Below, piece by piece: positions 43,875 to 52,428 of a stretch of 64,000 nucleotides of DNA (position 1 is the stretch's first letter; each line of letters starts with the position of its first letter). Position numbers and translations under genes: made by a program. The notes beneath the pieces are model-generated. The model did not search any database and had not been told where the DNA came from. It was given only the letters and a program-made list of their open reading frames with translations. The DNA is from Hymenobacter chitinivorans DSM 11115. Lineage in GTDB: Bacteria; Bacteroidota; Bacteroidia; Cytophagales; Hymenobacteraceae. The stretch covers positions 124,001 through 188,000 of the forward strand of contig NZ_PGFA01000002.1 of NCBI RefSeq assembly GCF_002797555.1, in the 5' to 3' direction.

Positions 43875-46800
43875 TTAGCGCTTGACTTCCACCCAGCCCT
43901 TGGCCGAGCGGCCGGTAGCATCGCGCAGCAGATAGTAGTACACACCGTCGGGCAGGTTTTCGCCGCGCCAGTCGTTGAGGTAGCGGCTGGTTTCGTAGAC
44001 CTTGTTGCCCCAGCGGGTGAAAATCTGCAACGAAGCCGGCTGGCAGCTGAAGCGGGGCACAAAATGCTCATTGAGACGCTCGGGGTCGTCGTTGGGCGTG
44101 ATGATGTTGGGAATAAACACGTCCCCTACGACGACCGGGGCAAACTGAGTCAGGACTTCGCAGGTAGAGTAAAACGCGGTGAGGCGCACTTGGTACTGGC
44201 CCGGCTTACTATAGGTATGCGTCGGGTTGGACTCAACGGAGGTTGTGTTGTCGCCGAAGTCCCACTGGTACTTGCCGCCGGGCAGAATGGGTGTAAACGT
44301 GTGAGTGAAGGGCGCCAGCGCCGTGTACTGGGAGGCCGCCTCGCACAAGGGCACGTCCAGGTCGATGTTGGTGCCGGGCGAGGGAGCCAGCACAACGGTT
44401 CGGGTATCGGAGGTGGCGCAGGCGTTGTCGGAGAAGGTGTAGCGCAGGGTCAGGATGGCGCCGCGGTTGTTGGTGTTGGGCGGGGTAAACAGACCATCGG
44501 CACTCACGCCCGGACCACTCCACACCCCACCGGCCGGGCTGAAGCCGGTAAGCTGAATGGGCTGCGTTTCGTAGGAGCACAGCGTCAGGTCGGGCCCGGC
44601 CTCGGTTGGGCGCGGGGCCTCAACTACCACCGTTTGGGTGACGAACCCGCAGCGGGTGGTATCGGCGAAGGAGTAGGTAAGAATATGGGTGCCGGGCTGG
44701 GCTACAGCGGGTATAAAGGTGTTGCCGCTGACGCCCGGACCACTGAAGGTGCCGCCGGGCGGCGTGGCCGACAACGGAATGGCCTTGCTGGAAGCCGCGC
44801 ACTGGGGCGGCAGAGCCGCAAACTCCGGCGCTATTTCGGGCGTGACCGTGACGCGCAGGCGGCGGGTGCTGACGCAGGTGCCCGTGGAGGCCACGGAATA
44901 AGTGAGCATACTCACGCCGAGCACCGCGGCCGAAGGGGTGAAGAGGTAGCCGCCGCCCGGTTGTGCGGACACGCCCGGCCCGGTCCAGGTGCCCCCGGCC
45001 GGCGTGCCACCCAACTGAAACGGGGCCGCGCTGACGCACACAGAGCGGTTGGGGCCAACGTCGGCCAAGCGGATGCCAAAGTCAATCTTGAAGGCAGCGT
45101 TGTTGCAGTTGCGGTTGTTATTGGTTTGGGAAAAGCTACCCGTCGGCAGGGTAGGAAACCCGGAGGTGCCTTCGCAGCCGCCGCACACGGCCTGGTACAC
45201 AATACCGCGCTTGTCGAAGCGGGAAGTGCCTCCGTCGACGTGCTCCCCACGGCCGCCGTATTCGCCGAAGAACGTGGCGTATTCCAGCTCCTTCATCCCG
45301 GGAGAAAACTGGGCCAGGTAAAAGTCGGAGCCGTCGGTGCGCGTTTGCAGGGCGGATGCCGTAACGGGCAGCTCAGTGGTACCGCCCCCGCTGAACCCGG
45401 CATTGGTGTTGCCGCCCCAGCCACAGACGTAGATTCGCTCACAGTCGTCGACTAGAAAGGCCGTTAGGGAAAGGTTGGGAGTGGAGTTGATGGCGCCGCC
45501 AAACCGGGTGGAATACAGGCTTTCCTTGAGCGTCGGATCCAGCTTCTGCACGAAGTGGTTGCCGCGGGTTGTGGCGTAAAGCCCCGTGGTGACCGGGTAA
45601 ATACCGTTGGTTTGGCCCAGCACGTACACGTTCTGGGCCGCATCGAGCTGGATAAAATAAGCCTGGTCGTAGAGCGGAGTGCCCAGGTAAGTGGACTGCT
45701 CCAGCTTGGTGCCCATGCTGTTGAGGTGGGCTACAAACCCGTCGACGTCGTTGCTGCCGTGGCTGGATTTGACGCTACCGGGGGTGGTGGGGAAGTCGAG
45801 GCTGGTAGTGCCGCCGCTCACGTACACGTCGCGGGTGGGCGTGAGCTGAATGGAATAGGCCGCCTCGGCGCCTTGGCCACCCAGGTAGGTGCTCCACTGC
45901 AGGCTGCTTAGGTCGGGGCTGAGCTTGCACACTACGGCATCGGAGGAGCCGCCACGGTTGGAACTCTGGATGGGGGAGCCGGGACCAGGGAAATCGGTGC
46001 TGCTGGTCACCGATGCCACGTACACGTTGCCAGCCCCGTCGGTAATAACGTCGCCCCGAAACTGGTCCCCGTAGTTGTGGGTCAGGGCCGGAGTCAGAAC
46101 CAGCCCGTCGGTGCCGGAGCCCCCGAGGAAGGTTGAGGCCACGAGGTGGGAGCCGTCGGCGCTAAGCTTGCTGACGACAATGTCGCTTCCATTGCTGTAG
46201 CGCAGGCCGTTGACTTTGGCGGGACGCGGGCCACCGTTAAATGTATTGTCGAGGGCCCCGGCCGTGGTGGGGTAGGTGCGCGAGCTGGTCGAGCCCATAA
46301 TGACCAGCTCCCCGGCCGAATTTACTACCAAGCTGTGCGGGGCTTCGGTGGAGTCGCCGCCCAGGTAGGTGGCGTAGAGGCGGGAGGCCGTGCCAGTAGT
46401 GGAGGTATTGTACTTGAAAATGGCAATGTCGGCCAGACCGTTGAAGGACGTGTCATAGGCGCCGAGGCTGATTGGATAGCCGATGCCAAACACGATGCCG
46501 CCCGAGTACATATTGCCCAGCGGGTCGTAAGTGGCCGTAAAGCCCCAGTTGTCGGCCGTGGAGCCCGTGAAAGTTGAGAACAGCACGGTGGGGTCAATAA
46601 CCAGGGGCAGGGCGGGGTTGTAGCGGCCCAGCCGGAACGTTACCTCGGTGCCCTGCAACACGTACTCGCAGTCGACCATCACGCGCCGGTCGCCCTGCAA
46701 CTGCCAGGCCCGGGGCGCCTGCTCCACTACGTCGCCCACCGAGGTTTGAATCCGCAGCTGGCCTTGCTCCAAGCTGAGCTTCTGGGCCCCGCGGTAGCGC

Positions 46801-47342
46801 AGCCGGATCTGGGCGGGCTGGGCTCCGGCCTGAAGCAAAAAGTCGTATTCGAGGTGGCCGGCGGTATTTTCGTACAGCTCAGTGCTGATGCCGGGATACA
46901 CGTTTTGGTAGCGCACCCGCCGGAAGCCGGGCACCTGGCTAGCCCAGCGGCGGGAGTCGGCGCCCAGAAAGTAGTTGCGCCGCTCCTCCGTGGCCTGGGC
47001 GGGGGCAAAGTCGGGGTTGGTATTGCCGTTTACAAACGTGACGGAGTAGGCGTGGGCCGGCAGCTTGCTGGTCGTATTGGTGTGGTCGTGGTGCTGGGCC
47101 AGGGCCTGGGGCGCCACAAAAGCGTAGGTGAAGCCGGTCTTTTCCAGAAAAAGCCGGCCGCCGGGCAGCTCGGCCAAGTACTGCACCTGCTTGGGCCACT
47201 GTCCCCGGTTTTCGACAAACTCCAGGGTGCGCGGCGGGGGCTCAGACGCGGGCCCGGGGGCCGCCGCGCCCCGGTGCCAGAGGCCAGTGCCCAGCAAGAG
47301 AAAAAGCGTGATGGTGAATCGAAAGGGTAAGGGTTGTTGCAT
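43875..47342 (-). CDS. Large T9SS type B secreted protein with SBBP beta-propeller, PKD and gliding-motility C-terminal domain
   Basis: 1155 residues. A signal peptide (from MQQPLPFRFTITLFLLLGTG) leads to a conserved N-terminal domain (LEFVENRGQWPKQVQYLAEL). A seven-bladed-type propeller of SBBP repeats spans about 240-720 (units such as YLGGSGTDGLVLTPAL and YLGGQGAEAAYSIQLTPTRD). Several Ig/PKD-like Gly-Thr-Trp repeats follow (GGTWTGPGVSA, GGTFSGPGVSG, GGVWSGPGVSA), then a PKD domain (YQWDFGDNTTSVESNPTHTY). The end, NIITPNDDPERLNEHF to GRSAKGWVEVKR, is the CHU_C/type B sorting domain recognised by T9SS. It is an exported cell-surface or adhesive protein, and SprA would carry it. The ATG at 47342 fits the signal peptide better than upstream codons. 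Confidence 0.93.
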   Translation of the reverse strand: MQQPLPFRFTITLFLLLGTGLWHRGAAAPGPASEPPPRTLEFVENRGQWPKQVQYLAELPGGRLFLEKTGFTYAFVAPQALAQHHDHTNTTSKLPAHAYSVTFVNGNTNPDFAPAQATEERRNYFLGADSRRWASQVPGFRRVRYQNVYPGISTELYENTAGHLEYDFLLQAGAQPAQIRLRYRGAQKLSLEQGQLRIQTSVGDVVEQAPRAWQLQGDRRVMVDCEYVLQGTEVTFRLGRYNPALPLVIDPTVLFSTFTGSTADNWGFTATYDPLGNMYSGGIVFGIGYPISLGAYDTSFNGLADIAIFKYNTSTTGTASRLYATYLGGDSTEAPHSLVVNSAGELVIMGSTSSRTYPTTAGALDNTFNGGPRPAKVNGLRYSNGSDIVVSKLSADGSHLVASTFLGGSGTDGLVLTPALTHNYGDQFRGDVITDGAGNVYVASVTSSTDFPGPGSPIQSSNRGGSSDAVVCKLSPDLSSLQWSTYLGGQGAEAAYSIQLTPTRDVYVSGGTTSLDFPTTPGSVKSSHGSNDVDGFVAHLNSMGTKLEQSTYLGTPLYDQAYFIQLDAAQNVYVLGQTNGIYPVTTGLYATTRGNHFVQKLDPTLKESLYSTRFGGAINSTPNLSLTAFLVDDCERIYVCGWGGNTNAGFSGGGTTELPVTASALQTRTDGSDFYLAQFSPGMKELEYATFFGEYGGRGEHVDGGTSRFDKRGIVYQAVCGGCEGTSGFPTLPTGSFSQTNNNRNCNNAAFKIDFGIRLADVGPNRSVCVSAAPFQLGGTPAGGTWTGPGVSAQPGGGYLFTPSAAVLGVSMLTYSVASTGTCVSTRRLRVTVTPEIAPEFAALPPQCAASSKAIPLSATPPGGTFSGPGVSGNTFIPAVAQPGTHILTYSFADTTRCGFVTQTVVVEAPRPTEAGPDLTLCSYETQPIQLTGFSPAGGVWSGPGVSADGLFTPPNTNNRGAILTLRYTFSDNACATSDTRTVVLAPSPGTNIDLDVPLCEAASQYTALAPFTHTFTPILPGGKYQWDFGDNTTSVESNPTHTYSKPGQYQVRLTAFYSTCEVLTQFAPVVVGDVFIPNIITPNDDPERLNEHFVPRFSCQPASLQIFTRWGNKVYETSRYLNDWRGENLPDGVYYYLLRDATGRSAKGWVEVKR

Positions 47343-47417
47343 AGGGAAAGATACAACCAAAAAATCAGGGCTTTTGCCGGAAACGGGCAGCGGTGGCGCA
47401 AAAGTGGCCGTAACCTA

Positions 47418-47425
47418 TACCTTTG
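47418..47425 (+). promoter_or_regulatory. Candidate -7 promoter element of the EEP-family gene
   Basis: TACCTTTG matches TAnnTTTG. It lies inside the frame of an upstream ATG (47334), which therefore cannot be the start for this promoter, and 25 bases before the GTG at 47451. Confidence 0.5.
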
Positions 47426-47450
47426 CTTTCCCCGATGCTGGTTCTTGCTT

Positions 47451-48599
47451 GTGCGCCGTTCCTTTGCCTTTAAATGTACCCTGCTTGTCATTGCGTGGCT
47501 CTTGCTGGCCATTGCCTGCGTGCAGATTCCGTCCCGGGTGTTCTGGCCCGCGTCCTTCGGCGCCCTGACGTTGCCGCTGGCCCTGGGCCTAAACCTGGCC
47601 GCAGTAGGGTATTGGCTGCTGCGCAACTGGCGGGTGGCGGCCCTGCCGGCCCTGGTGGCTTTTCTGACCTGGCCGCACTTTCAGCGGGGCCTGGCCGTGC
47701 ATCCTACCCAACTGGCTTCGGGCCGGGCTGCAGCGCCGGGGCCTAGCACGGTGCGTCTGCTCAGCGCCAACGTGCGCATCTTTAATGTGTACCCGCAGCT
47801 GCGCGACAAGGACCCTGAGTCGCCGGTCAAGTTTATTCGGTGGCTGGCCGAGAATCCGGCGGACGTGCTGTGCCTGCAGGAGTTTTATAACGAGCCCGTG
47901 GGCAGCCGCACCGGCGAGGGCCGCCTGTTTCGCAGCGTCGACAAAATCGGCAAGCAAGCCGGGCGGCAGGCCTTCGTCTCGAAAACGCTGACCAACGGGG
48001 CCGGGGCCGAATTTGGAATGGCCATTTTCTCGCGCTTTCCCATCGTGGGGCGGGGCACCATTTCCTTCGACCGACTAACCCAGAACCACGCCATGTACGC
48101 CGACCTGCGCCTGCCTTCCGGCGACACGGTGCGGGTTTACAACTTCCATCTACAAAGCATGAGCATGGACGAGCGGGACATCGTGGACAGCTACTCGAGC
48201 AAGGCGGGCCTGAAGAAAAAGGGCCTGGGGCTATTGCGGCGCTTCAAGCGCGGCCTGGTGGCTCGCAGCGTACAGGTCGATACGCTGGTGCAGCGCTTCG
48301 AGCGGTGCCGCTACCCCATGTTGCTCTGCGCCGACCTCAACGACGTGCCCTACAGCTACAGCTACGACCAGCTGGCCGACCATTTTCAGAACGCCTGGGC
48401 CACGGTGGGCAACGGCGTAGGTGCCACCTACAACGGCCGCCTGCCCTTCGTGCGCATCGACAACCAGTTTGCGAGTCCAAGCTGGCAGATTGCCGATTTC
48501 CGGGTGCACTACGAAATTCCCTACTCCGACCATTTCCCCACTTCGGCCATCTACACGCTTTCGGCCGCTCCGAGTCAAGCAGCGGCGAAGTCTGAATAA
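47451..48599 (+). CDS. Membrane-anchored endonuclease/exonuclease/phosphatase family protein
   Basis: About 382 residues from the GTG at 47451 (RRSFAFKCTLLVIAWLLLAI). Two or three N-terminal membrane helices (to about residue 75) precede an EEP catalytic domain: LLSANVRIFN, ADVLCLQEFYN (metal Glu), FGMAIFSRFPIVGRG, YNFHLQSMSM, LLCADLNDVPYSYSY (Asp/Asn pair) and a final YSDHFPTSAIY (catalytic His). The active-site set looks complete. Substrates in this superfamily range from DNA to phospholipids; with a membrane anchor and external catalytic part a lipid or sugar-phosphate target is possible. The start is uncertain: the frame opens at 47334, but the promoter element at 47418-47425 favours GTG 47451 or TTG 47445. 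Confidence 0.87.
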   Translation: MRRSFAFKCTLLVIAWLLLAIACVQIPSRVFWPASFGALTLPLALGLNLAAVGYWLLRNWRVAALPALVAFLTWPHFQRGLAVHPTQLASGRAAAPGPSTVRLLSANVRIFNVYPQLRDKDPESPVKFIRWLAENPADVLCLQEFYNEPVGSRTGEGRLFRSVDKIGKQAGRQAFVSKTLTNGAGAEFGMAIFSRFPIVGRGTISFDRLTQNHAMYADLRLPSGDTVRVYNFHLQSMSMDERDIVDSYSSKAGLKKKGLGLLRRFKRGLVARSVQVDTLVQRFERCRYPMLLCADLNDVPYSYSYDQLADHFQNAWATVGNGVGATYNGRLPFVRIDNQFASPSWQIADFRVHYEIPYSDHFPTSAIYTLSAAPSQAAAKSE

Positions 48600-48825
48600 C
48601 CAGTCGGAATACCAGAAATGGAACTCGTTGTACTGGCTAGTGAACTTTTTGTACTCCCAAAACGAGTTTATGTACCGTTTTTGTGCTGAAAGCGGGCTGA
48701 TTGTCGAGTATGAAGGGCAGTTTATTTGTTGGCGGCGCAAAACACCGGTGGCGTCGTTTGTTTACAGCCCGTAATCCGCCCGATAATCCCAAGTAATTCG
48801 CCTCGGGCTGACCGCCAAATCTTGC

Positions 48826-48833
48826 TACTTTTG
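48826..48833 (+). promoter_or_regulatory. Candidate -7 promoter element next to the cysS start
   Basis: TACTTTTG matches TAnnTTTG and ends four bases before the cysS ATG. The transcript would start at or beside the ATG. No -33 box at the usual distance. Confidence 0.45.
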
Positions 48834-48837
48834 CCCC

Positions 48838-50340
48838 ATGGAGCACCCGCTTTCCCTTTACAATACGCTTACCCGTCGCAAAGACCAGTTCGTGCCCGTT
48901 AACGCACCCTTCGCGGGCGTCTACCTCTGCGGCCCGACGGTGTACAGCGAGGCCCATCTGGGCAATGCCCGCGGCCCGGTGGTGTTCGACGTGCTGACGC
49001 GCTACCTGCGCTACCTGGGCTACACCGTGCGCTACGTGCGCAACGTAACCGACGTGGGCCACCTGGAAAGCGACGCCGACGAAGGCGAGGACAAGATGGC
49101 CAAGGCCGCCCGCGCCCAGCGCAAGGAGCCCATGCAGATTGCCCAGCACTACACCAATCTGTACCGTCAGAACATGCTGGCCCTGGGCTGCCTCCCGCCC
49201 GACATCGAGCCCCAGGCCAGCGGCCACATCACCGAGCAAATCCGGATGGTGGAGGAAATCATTGAGAACGGCTTTGGCTACGAAGTCAACGGCTCGGTGT
49301 ACTTCGATGTGCCCAAGTACAACGCCGAGCGGGACCGGTACGGCAAGCTCTCCAACCGCAGCATCGACGATCAGCTGGCCGGCACCCGCGACACGCTGGC
49401 CGGGCAGGATGAGAAGCGCAGTCCCCTGGATTTTGCTATCTGGAAGAAGGCCGCGCCCGAGCACATCATGCGCTGGCCCTCGCCCTGGGGCGAGGGTTTC
49501 CCCGGCTGGCACCTGGAGTGCTCGGCCATGAGCCGCAAGTACCTGGGCCAGCTTTCCGACATCCACGGTGGTGGCCTGGACTTGATGTTTCCGCACCACG
49601 AGTGCGAAATAGCCCAGTGCCAGGGCAGCCACACCCACACCGACGAGTCGCGCTTCTGGGTGCACAACAACATGATAACCGTGGACGGCACCAAGATGAG
49701 CAAGAGCCTGGGCAACTTCGTGCTGCTGGGTGAGATGTTCAAGGGCCCCACGGCCACGCTCTCCCAAGCTTATTCGCCGATGGTGGTGCGCTTCTTCCTG
49801 CTCCAGGCCCACTACCGCAGCCCCGTCGACGTGTCGGACGAAGCCTTGCAGGCCGCCCGCAAAGGCTACCGCAAGCTCATGAACGGCCTGCGCCTGCTCG
49901 ACAAGCTGGTGCTGCCCGAAGGTGCCGAGCGGGCCGCCGACACCGCGAAGGGCGACGCCGAGCTGCGCAAGCTGGTGGCCGACATTTTCGTGGGCCTCAA
50001 CGACGATTTAAACACGGCCCGCGCCATTGCCAGCCTGTTTAATCTGGTGCGCAAGTTCAACGGCTTCTTTGCCAACCTGCCCACGCTGGGCACGGTGAGC
50101 GAAGCGGCGCTGGAAGACGCCCTGGAAGCCTACCGCACCGTGGTAACCCAGGTGCTGGGCCTGCAGGACGAGCCCCGGGCCAACGCCGAGCAGCTGCTGG
50201 AGCTTACCCTGGGCTTTTACCAGGAAGCCAAAACGGCCAAGGCCTACGATAAGGTCGACCAGATTCGGGCGGCCCTGAAAGGCCAGGGTATTGTGATTAA
50301 AGACTTAAAAACCGGCGTTGACTGGGCGTATGAAGAATAA
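48838..50340 (+). CDS. cysS: Cysteine--tRNA ligase
   Basis: 500 residues, normal length. It charges tRNA-Cys. [20 protein letters not shown] is the family start. The zinc Cys in [18 protein letters not shown] (with the HIGH-type HLGN), the later zinc ligands ([18 protein letters not shown]) and KMSKS ([10 protein letters not shown]) are present. The C-terminal anticodon-binding region ends [20 protein letters not shown]. The next gene begins inside its last codons (11-base overlap). Confidence 0.97.
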   Translation: MEHPLSLYNTLTRRKDQFVPVNAPFAGVYLCGPTVYSEAHLGNARGPVVFDVLTRYLRYLGYTVRYVRNVTDVGHLESDADEGEDKMAKAARAQRKEPMQIAQHYTNLYRQNMLALGCLPPDIEPQASGHITEQIRMVEEIIENGFGYEVNGSVYFDVPKYNAERDRYGKLSNRSIDDQLAGTRDTLAGQDEKRSPLDFAIWKKAAPEHIMRWPSPWGEGFPGWHLECSAMSRKYLGQLSDIHGGGLDLMFPHHECEIAQCQGSHTHTDESRFWVHNNMITVDGTKMSKSLGNFVLLGEMFKGPTATLSQAYSPMVVRFFLLQAHYRSPVDVSDEALQAARKGYRKLMNGLRLLDKLVLPEGAERAADTAKGDAELRKLVADIFVGLNDDLNTARAIASLFNLVRKFNGFFANLPTLGTVSEAALEDALEAYRTVVTQVLGLQDEPRANAEQLLELTLGFYQEAKTAKAYDKVDQIRAALKGQGIVIKDLKTGVDWAYEE

Positions 50341-51358
50341 CCGAATTGTGCTGACCCTGGCCGTGGCCACCGGCTTGCTGCTGGCCGGCTGCGGCACCGA
50401 TACCAAAGAAACCACCACGACCAGCGCCCCGGCCGAAACGCCGGCCACCGTGGCCGCTCCGGCTTTCAACGCCGACTCGGCCTACGCCTACACGGCCAAG
50501 CAGGTGGCGTTTGGGCCCCGCGTGCCCAATTCCAAAGCCCACGTAGCCACCGGCGACTGGCTGGTGCGGCAGTTCAAGGCCTACGGGCTGGCGGTGCAGG
50601 AGCAGAAGTTTGAGGTCATGGCCTTCGATGGTACTAACCTGCGCAGCCGCAACATCATTGCCCAGTTCAACCCCACGGCGGCCCGGCGCGTGGCCGTGTT
50701 TGCCCACTGGGACACCCGTCCGTTTGCCGACAAGGACAAGGTGAAGAAAAATGCTCCGCTCGACGGGGCTTCTGATGGAGCCAGCGGCGTAGCCATTGCC
50801 CTGGAAATGGCCCGGGTGCTGAGCCAACAGCCCGCCGCCCAGCAGCCTGGCGTCGGCATCGACTTCATCCTGTTCGACTCCGAAGACTACGGCTACGACT
50901 CCTCCACCCAGAGCGACCTGAAGGACCAACTCAGCGCCCAGGGCAAGGACAGCTGGTGTCTGGGCTCCCAGTACTGGTCGAAAAACCTGGTGCCGGCCGG
51001 CTACAAGCCCAGCTACGGTATTTTGCTCGACATGGTGGGGGCCAAGAATGCCAAGTTCAGCCGCGAGGAAACCTCCCGGCAGTACGCCCGCGACGTAGTG
51101 GACAAAGTGTGGAACACCGGCGCCCAGCTCGGCTTTTCCGACTACTTCCTGTTCCAGGACAGCCCCGGCATCGACGATGACCACGTGTACACCAACCAGG
51201 CCGGCGTCCGCACCGTGGATATCATCGACCACCTGCCCGTGGGCGACGAGTACTTCCCCGAGTACCACCACACGACCCAGGACAACATGAGCGTGATTGA
51301 TAAGCGCACCCTCAAAGCCGTGGGCCAAACCGTGCTCCAGACGATTTATAACGAGTAG
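50330..51358 (+). CDS. M28 family lipoprotein, glutaminyl cyclase-like
   Basis: 342 residues starting [20 protein letters not shown] with lipobox LLAGC. The M28 core has VFAHWDTRPFADKD (zinc His and Asp), LDGASDGASGVAIALEMARV (bridging Asp), DFILFDSEDYGYDSS (Glu and Asp) and EYHHTTQDNMS (late His). The HWDTRP and SEDYG signatures are those of glutaminyl-peptide cyclotransferases and related aminopeptidases, so it may cyclise N-terminal Gln of exported proteins; many T9SS substrates begin with Gln after signal cleavage, which would fit. It overlaps cysS by 11 bases and is likely cotranscribed with it. Confidence 0.9.
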   Translation: MKNNRIVLTLAVATGLLLAGCGTDTKETTTTSAPAETPATVAAPAFNADSAYAYTAKQVAFGPRVPNSKAHVATGDWLVRQFKAYGLAVQEQKFEVMAFDGTNLRSRNIIAQFNPTAARRVAVFAHWDTRPFADKDKVKKNAPLDGASDGASGVAIALEMARVLSQQPAAQQPGVGIDFILFDSEDYGYDSSTQSDLKDQLSAQGKDSWCLGSQYWSKNLVPAGYKPSYGILLDMVGAKNAKFSREETSRQYARDVVDKVWNTGAQLGFSDYFLFQDSPGIDDDHVYTNQAGVRTVDIIDHLPVGDEYFPEYHHTTQDNMSVIDKRTLKAVGQTVLQTIYNE

Positions 51359-51430
51359 CGCCCGGCTTCAGCGCCCGAATTCCGCATCCGCCCGCCCTCT
51401 TCTCTCGTAAGATGGCGGGCGGAGTTGTGA

Positions 51431-51436
51431 AGGAGG
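51431..51436 (+). promoter_or_regulatory. Strong Shine-Dalgarno sequence
   Basis: AGGAGG with 7 bases to the ATG at 51444. Most genes in this window show no such site, in line with the weak use of Shine-Dalgarno pairing in Bacteroidota. Confidence 0.6.
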
Positions 51437-51443
51437 AAGCCGA

Positions 51444-51869
51444 ATGAAAAACGAGTGGGACATGCTGGCGTTGGTGCAGCGGGAGCTGGCCGCCGGCCGG
51501 GCGCTAATAGAGTTTTCGTACGTCACCCGCGGGCTGGTAGAGCCCGACGGCCGCCCCGGCCGGGTGCGCGACGAAGCCGGCCGCGAATACGAAGTGGGCC
51601 CCGACTTTCTGCCCGGCGTGGTACCGGCCTTGCGGGCGGCCTGCATTTCCTTTGGCTTCGACAACTGGGAACGGGTGCTGCGCTTCGGCCCGGGGTTGGG
51701 CCAAACTCCCGACAGCTACAGCGTGAATGGCCGGCAGGTGTCCGTGCGAAACCTGACGCCCGAGGGCCCGGCCCAGCTGGTGGAGCTGCTCATTACCGAG
51801 TCGGGCGCCGCCGCCCCGGACCCGCCCGGAGAGCTTCCCGAAGATGAGCTGGACCCGCCAAAACTGTAA
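51444..51869 (+). CDS. Small acidic protein of unknown function with a strong Shine-Dalgarno
   Basis: 141 residues beginning MKNEWDMLALVQRELAAGRA. It has no signal peptide or membrane segment. A short beta-rich core (IEFSYVTRGLVEPDGRPGRV, YEVGPDFLPGVVPALRAACI, GRQVSVRNLTPEGPAQLVEL) ends in a Pro/Glu/Asp-rich tail. I do not recognise the family. AGGAGG at 51431-51436, 7 bases before the ATG, is a strong ribosome-binding site, which is uncommon in this phylum. It is convergent with a GNAT gene. Confidence 0.75.
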   Translation: MKNEWDMLALVQRELAAGRALIEFSYVTRGLVEPDGRPGRVRDEAGREYEVGPDFLPGVVPALRAACISFGFDNWERVLRFGPGLGQTPDSYSVNGRQVSVRNLTPEGPAQLVELLITESGAAAPDPPGELPEDELDPPKL

Positions 51870-51870
51870 C

Positions 51871-51900
51871 CGTAAGCCCGCCGAGCAGTTTCGGCTTACG
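51871..51900. terminator. Hairpin between convergent genes
   Basis: CGTAAGCC (51871-51878) pairs with GGCTTACG (51893-51900). It lies right after the stop of the 51444 gene and overlaps the stop codon of the GNAT gene on the other strand. No U-tract, so its terminator role is uncertain. Confidence 0.4.
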
Positions 51901-52417
51901 AAAGCAGCTTGTAGTAAATAACGGTGGCGTGCAGTTCGCCGGAAGAGCTGCGGGCAAAGTCGGGAATGGTACCGGCGGCGGTGTAGCCGGCGCCCTGGTA
52001 CAGCTGCTCGGACGGGTCGTGCTGGCGGGTGTCCAGAATCAGGGTGGTGCGCTGGTGCTGCCGGGCTTTTTCCTCCGCAGCGGCCAGCAGGCGGCGCGCC
52101 AAGCCCTGGCGCCGGGCCCGGCGGTGCACCATCACCTTACAAACTTCGGCCCGGTGCAGGCCGTTGCTTTTAGTGGCCAAATCCAGCTGGGTACTGCCCT
52201 GCAGCTGGCCGTTTTCTTCGGCTACGAGCAGAACCCGGTGGCCTTGGGCTACGGCCTGGGCCACTTCCTGCCAGTATTCTTCTAGCTCGCCGGGGGCTGC
52301 TGGCGCCAAGAACCCGAGGGCCGCTCCGGAGTCCAGGGCATCCTGAAACAGGGCCGTCAGGGCCGGAATGTGGGCCCGGGCTTCCTCGGCTGATAGTTCT
52401 CGAACAGTGTAGCTCAT
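51896..52417 (-). CDS. GNAT family N-acetyltransferase
   Basis: 173 residues starting MSYTVRELSAEEARAHIPAL. It transfers an acetyl group from acetyl-CoA to an amine. The central AEVCKVMVHRRARRQGLARR carries the acetyl-CoA pyrophosphate loop (RxxGLA), followed by LLAAAEEKARQHQRTTLILD and the C-terminal LYQGAGYTAAGTIPDFA strand. The substrate is unknown. The frame is open upstream (to 52489), but the start at 52417 gives the family N-terminus. It follows ldcA by 11 bases and shares its promoter. Confidence 0.9.
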   Translation of the reverse strand: MSYTVRELSAEEARAHIPALTALFQDALDSGAALGFLAPAAPGELEEYWQEVAQAVAQGHRVLLVAEENGQLQGSTQLDLATKSNGLHRAEVCKVMVHRRARRQGLARRLLAAAEEKARQHQRTTLILDTRQHDPSEQLYQGAGYTAAGTIPDFARSSSGELHATVIYYKLLS

Positions 52418-52428
52418 CGGTAAAGTAG

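Noticed and set aside
43569..45455. Plus-strand open frame of 628 codons
   Set aside because: Antisense of rimP and the T9SS type B protein gene; no domain and low-complexity translation.
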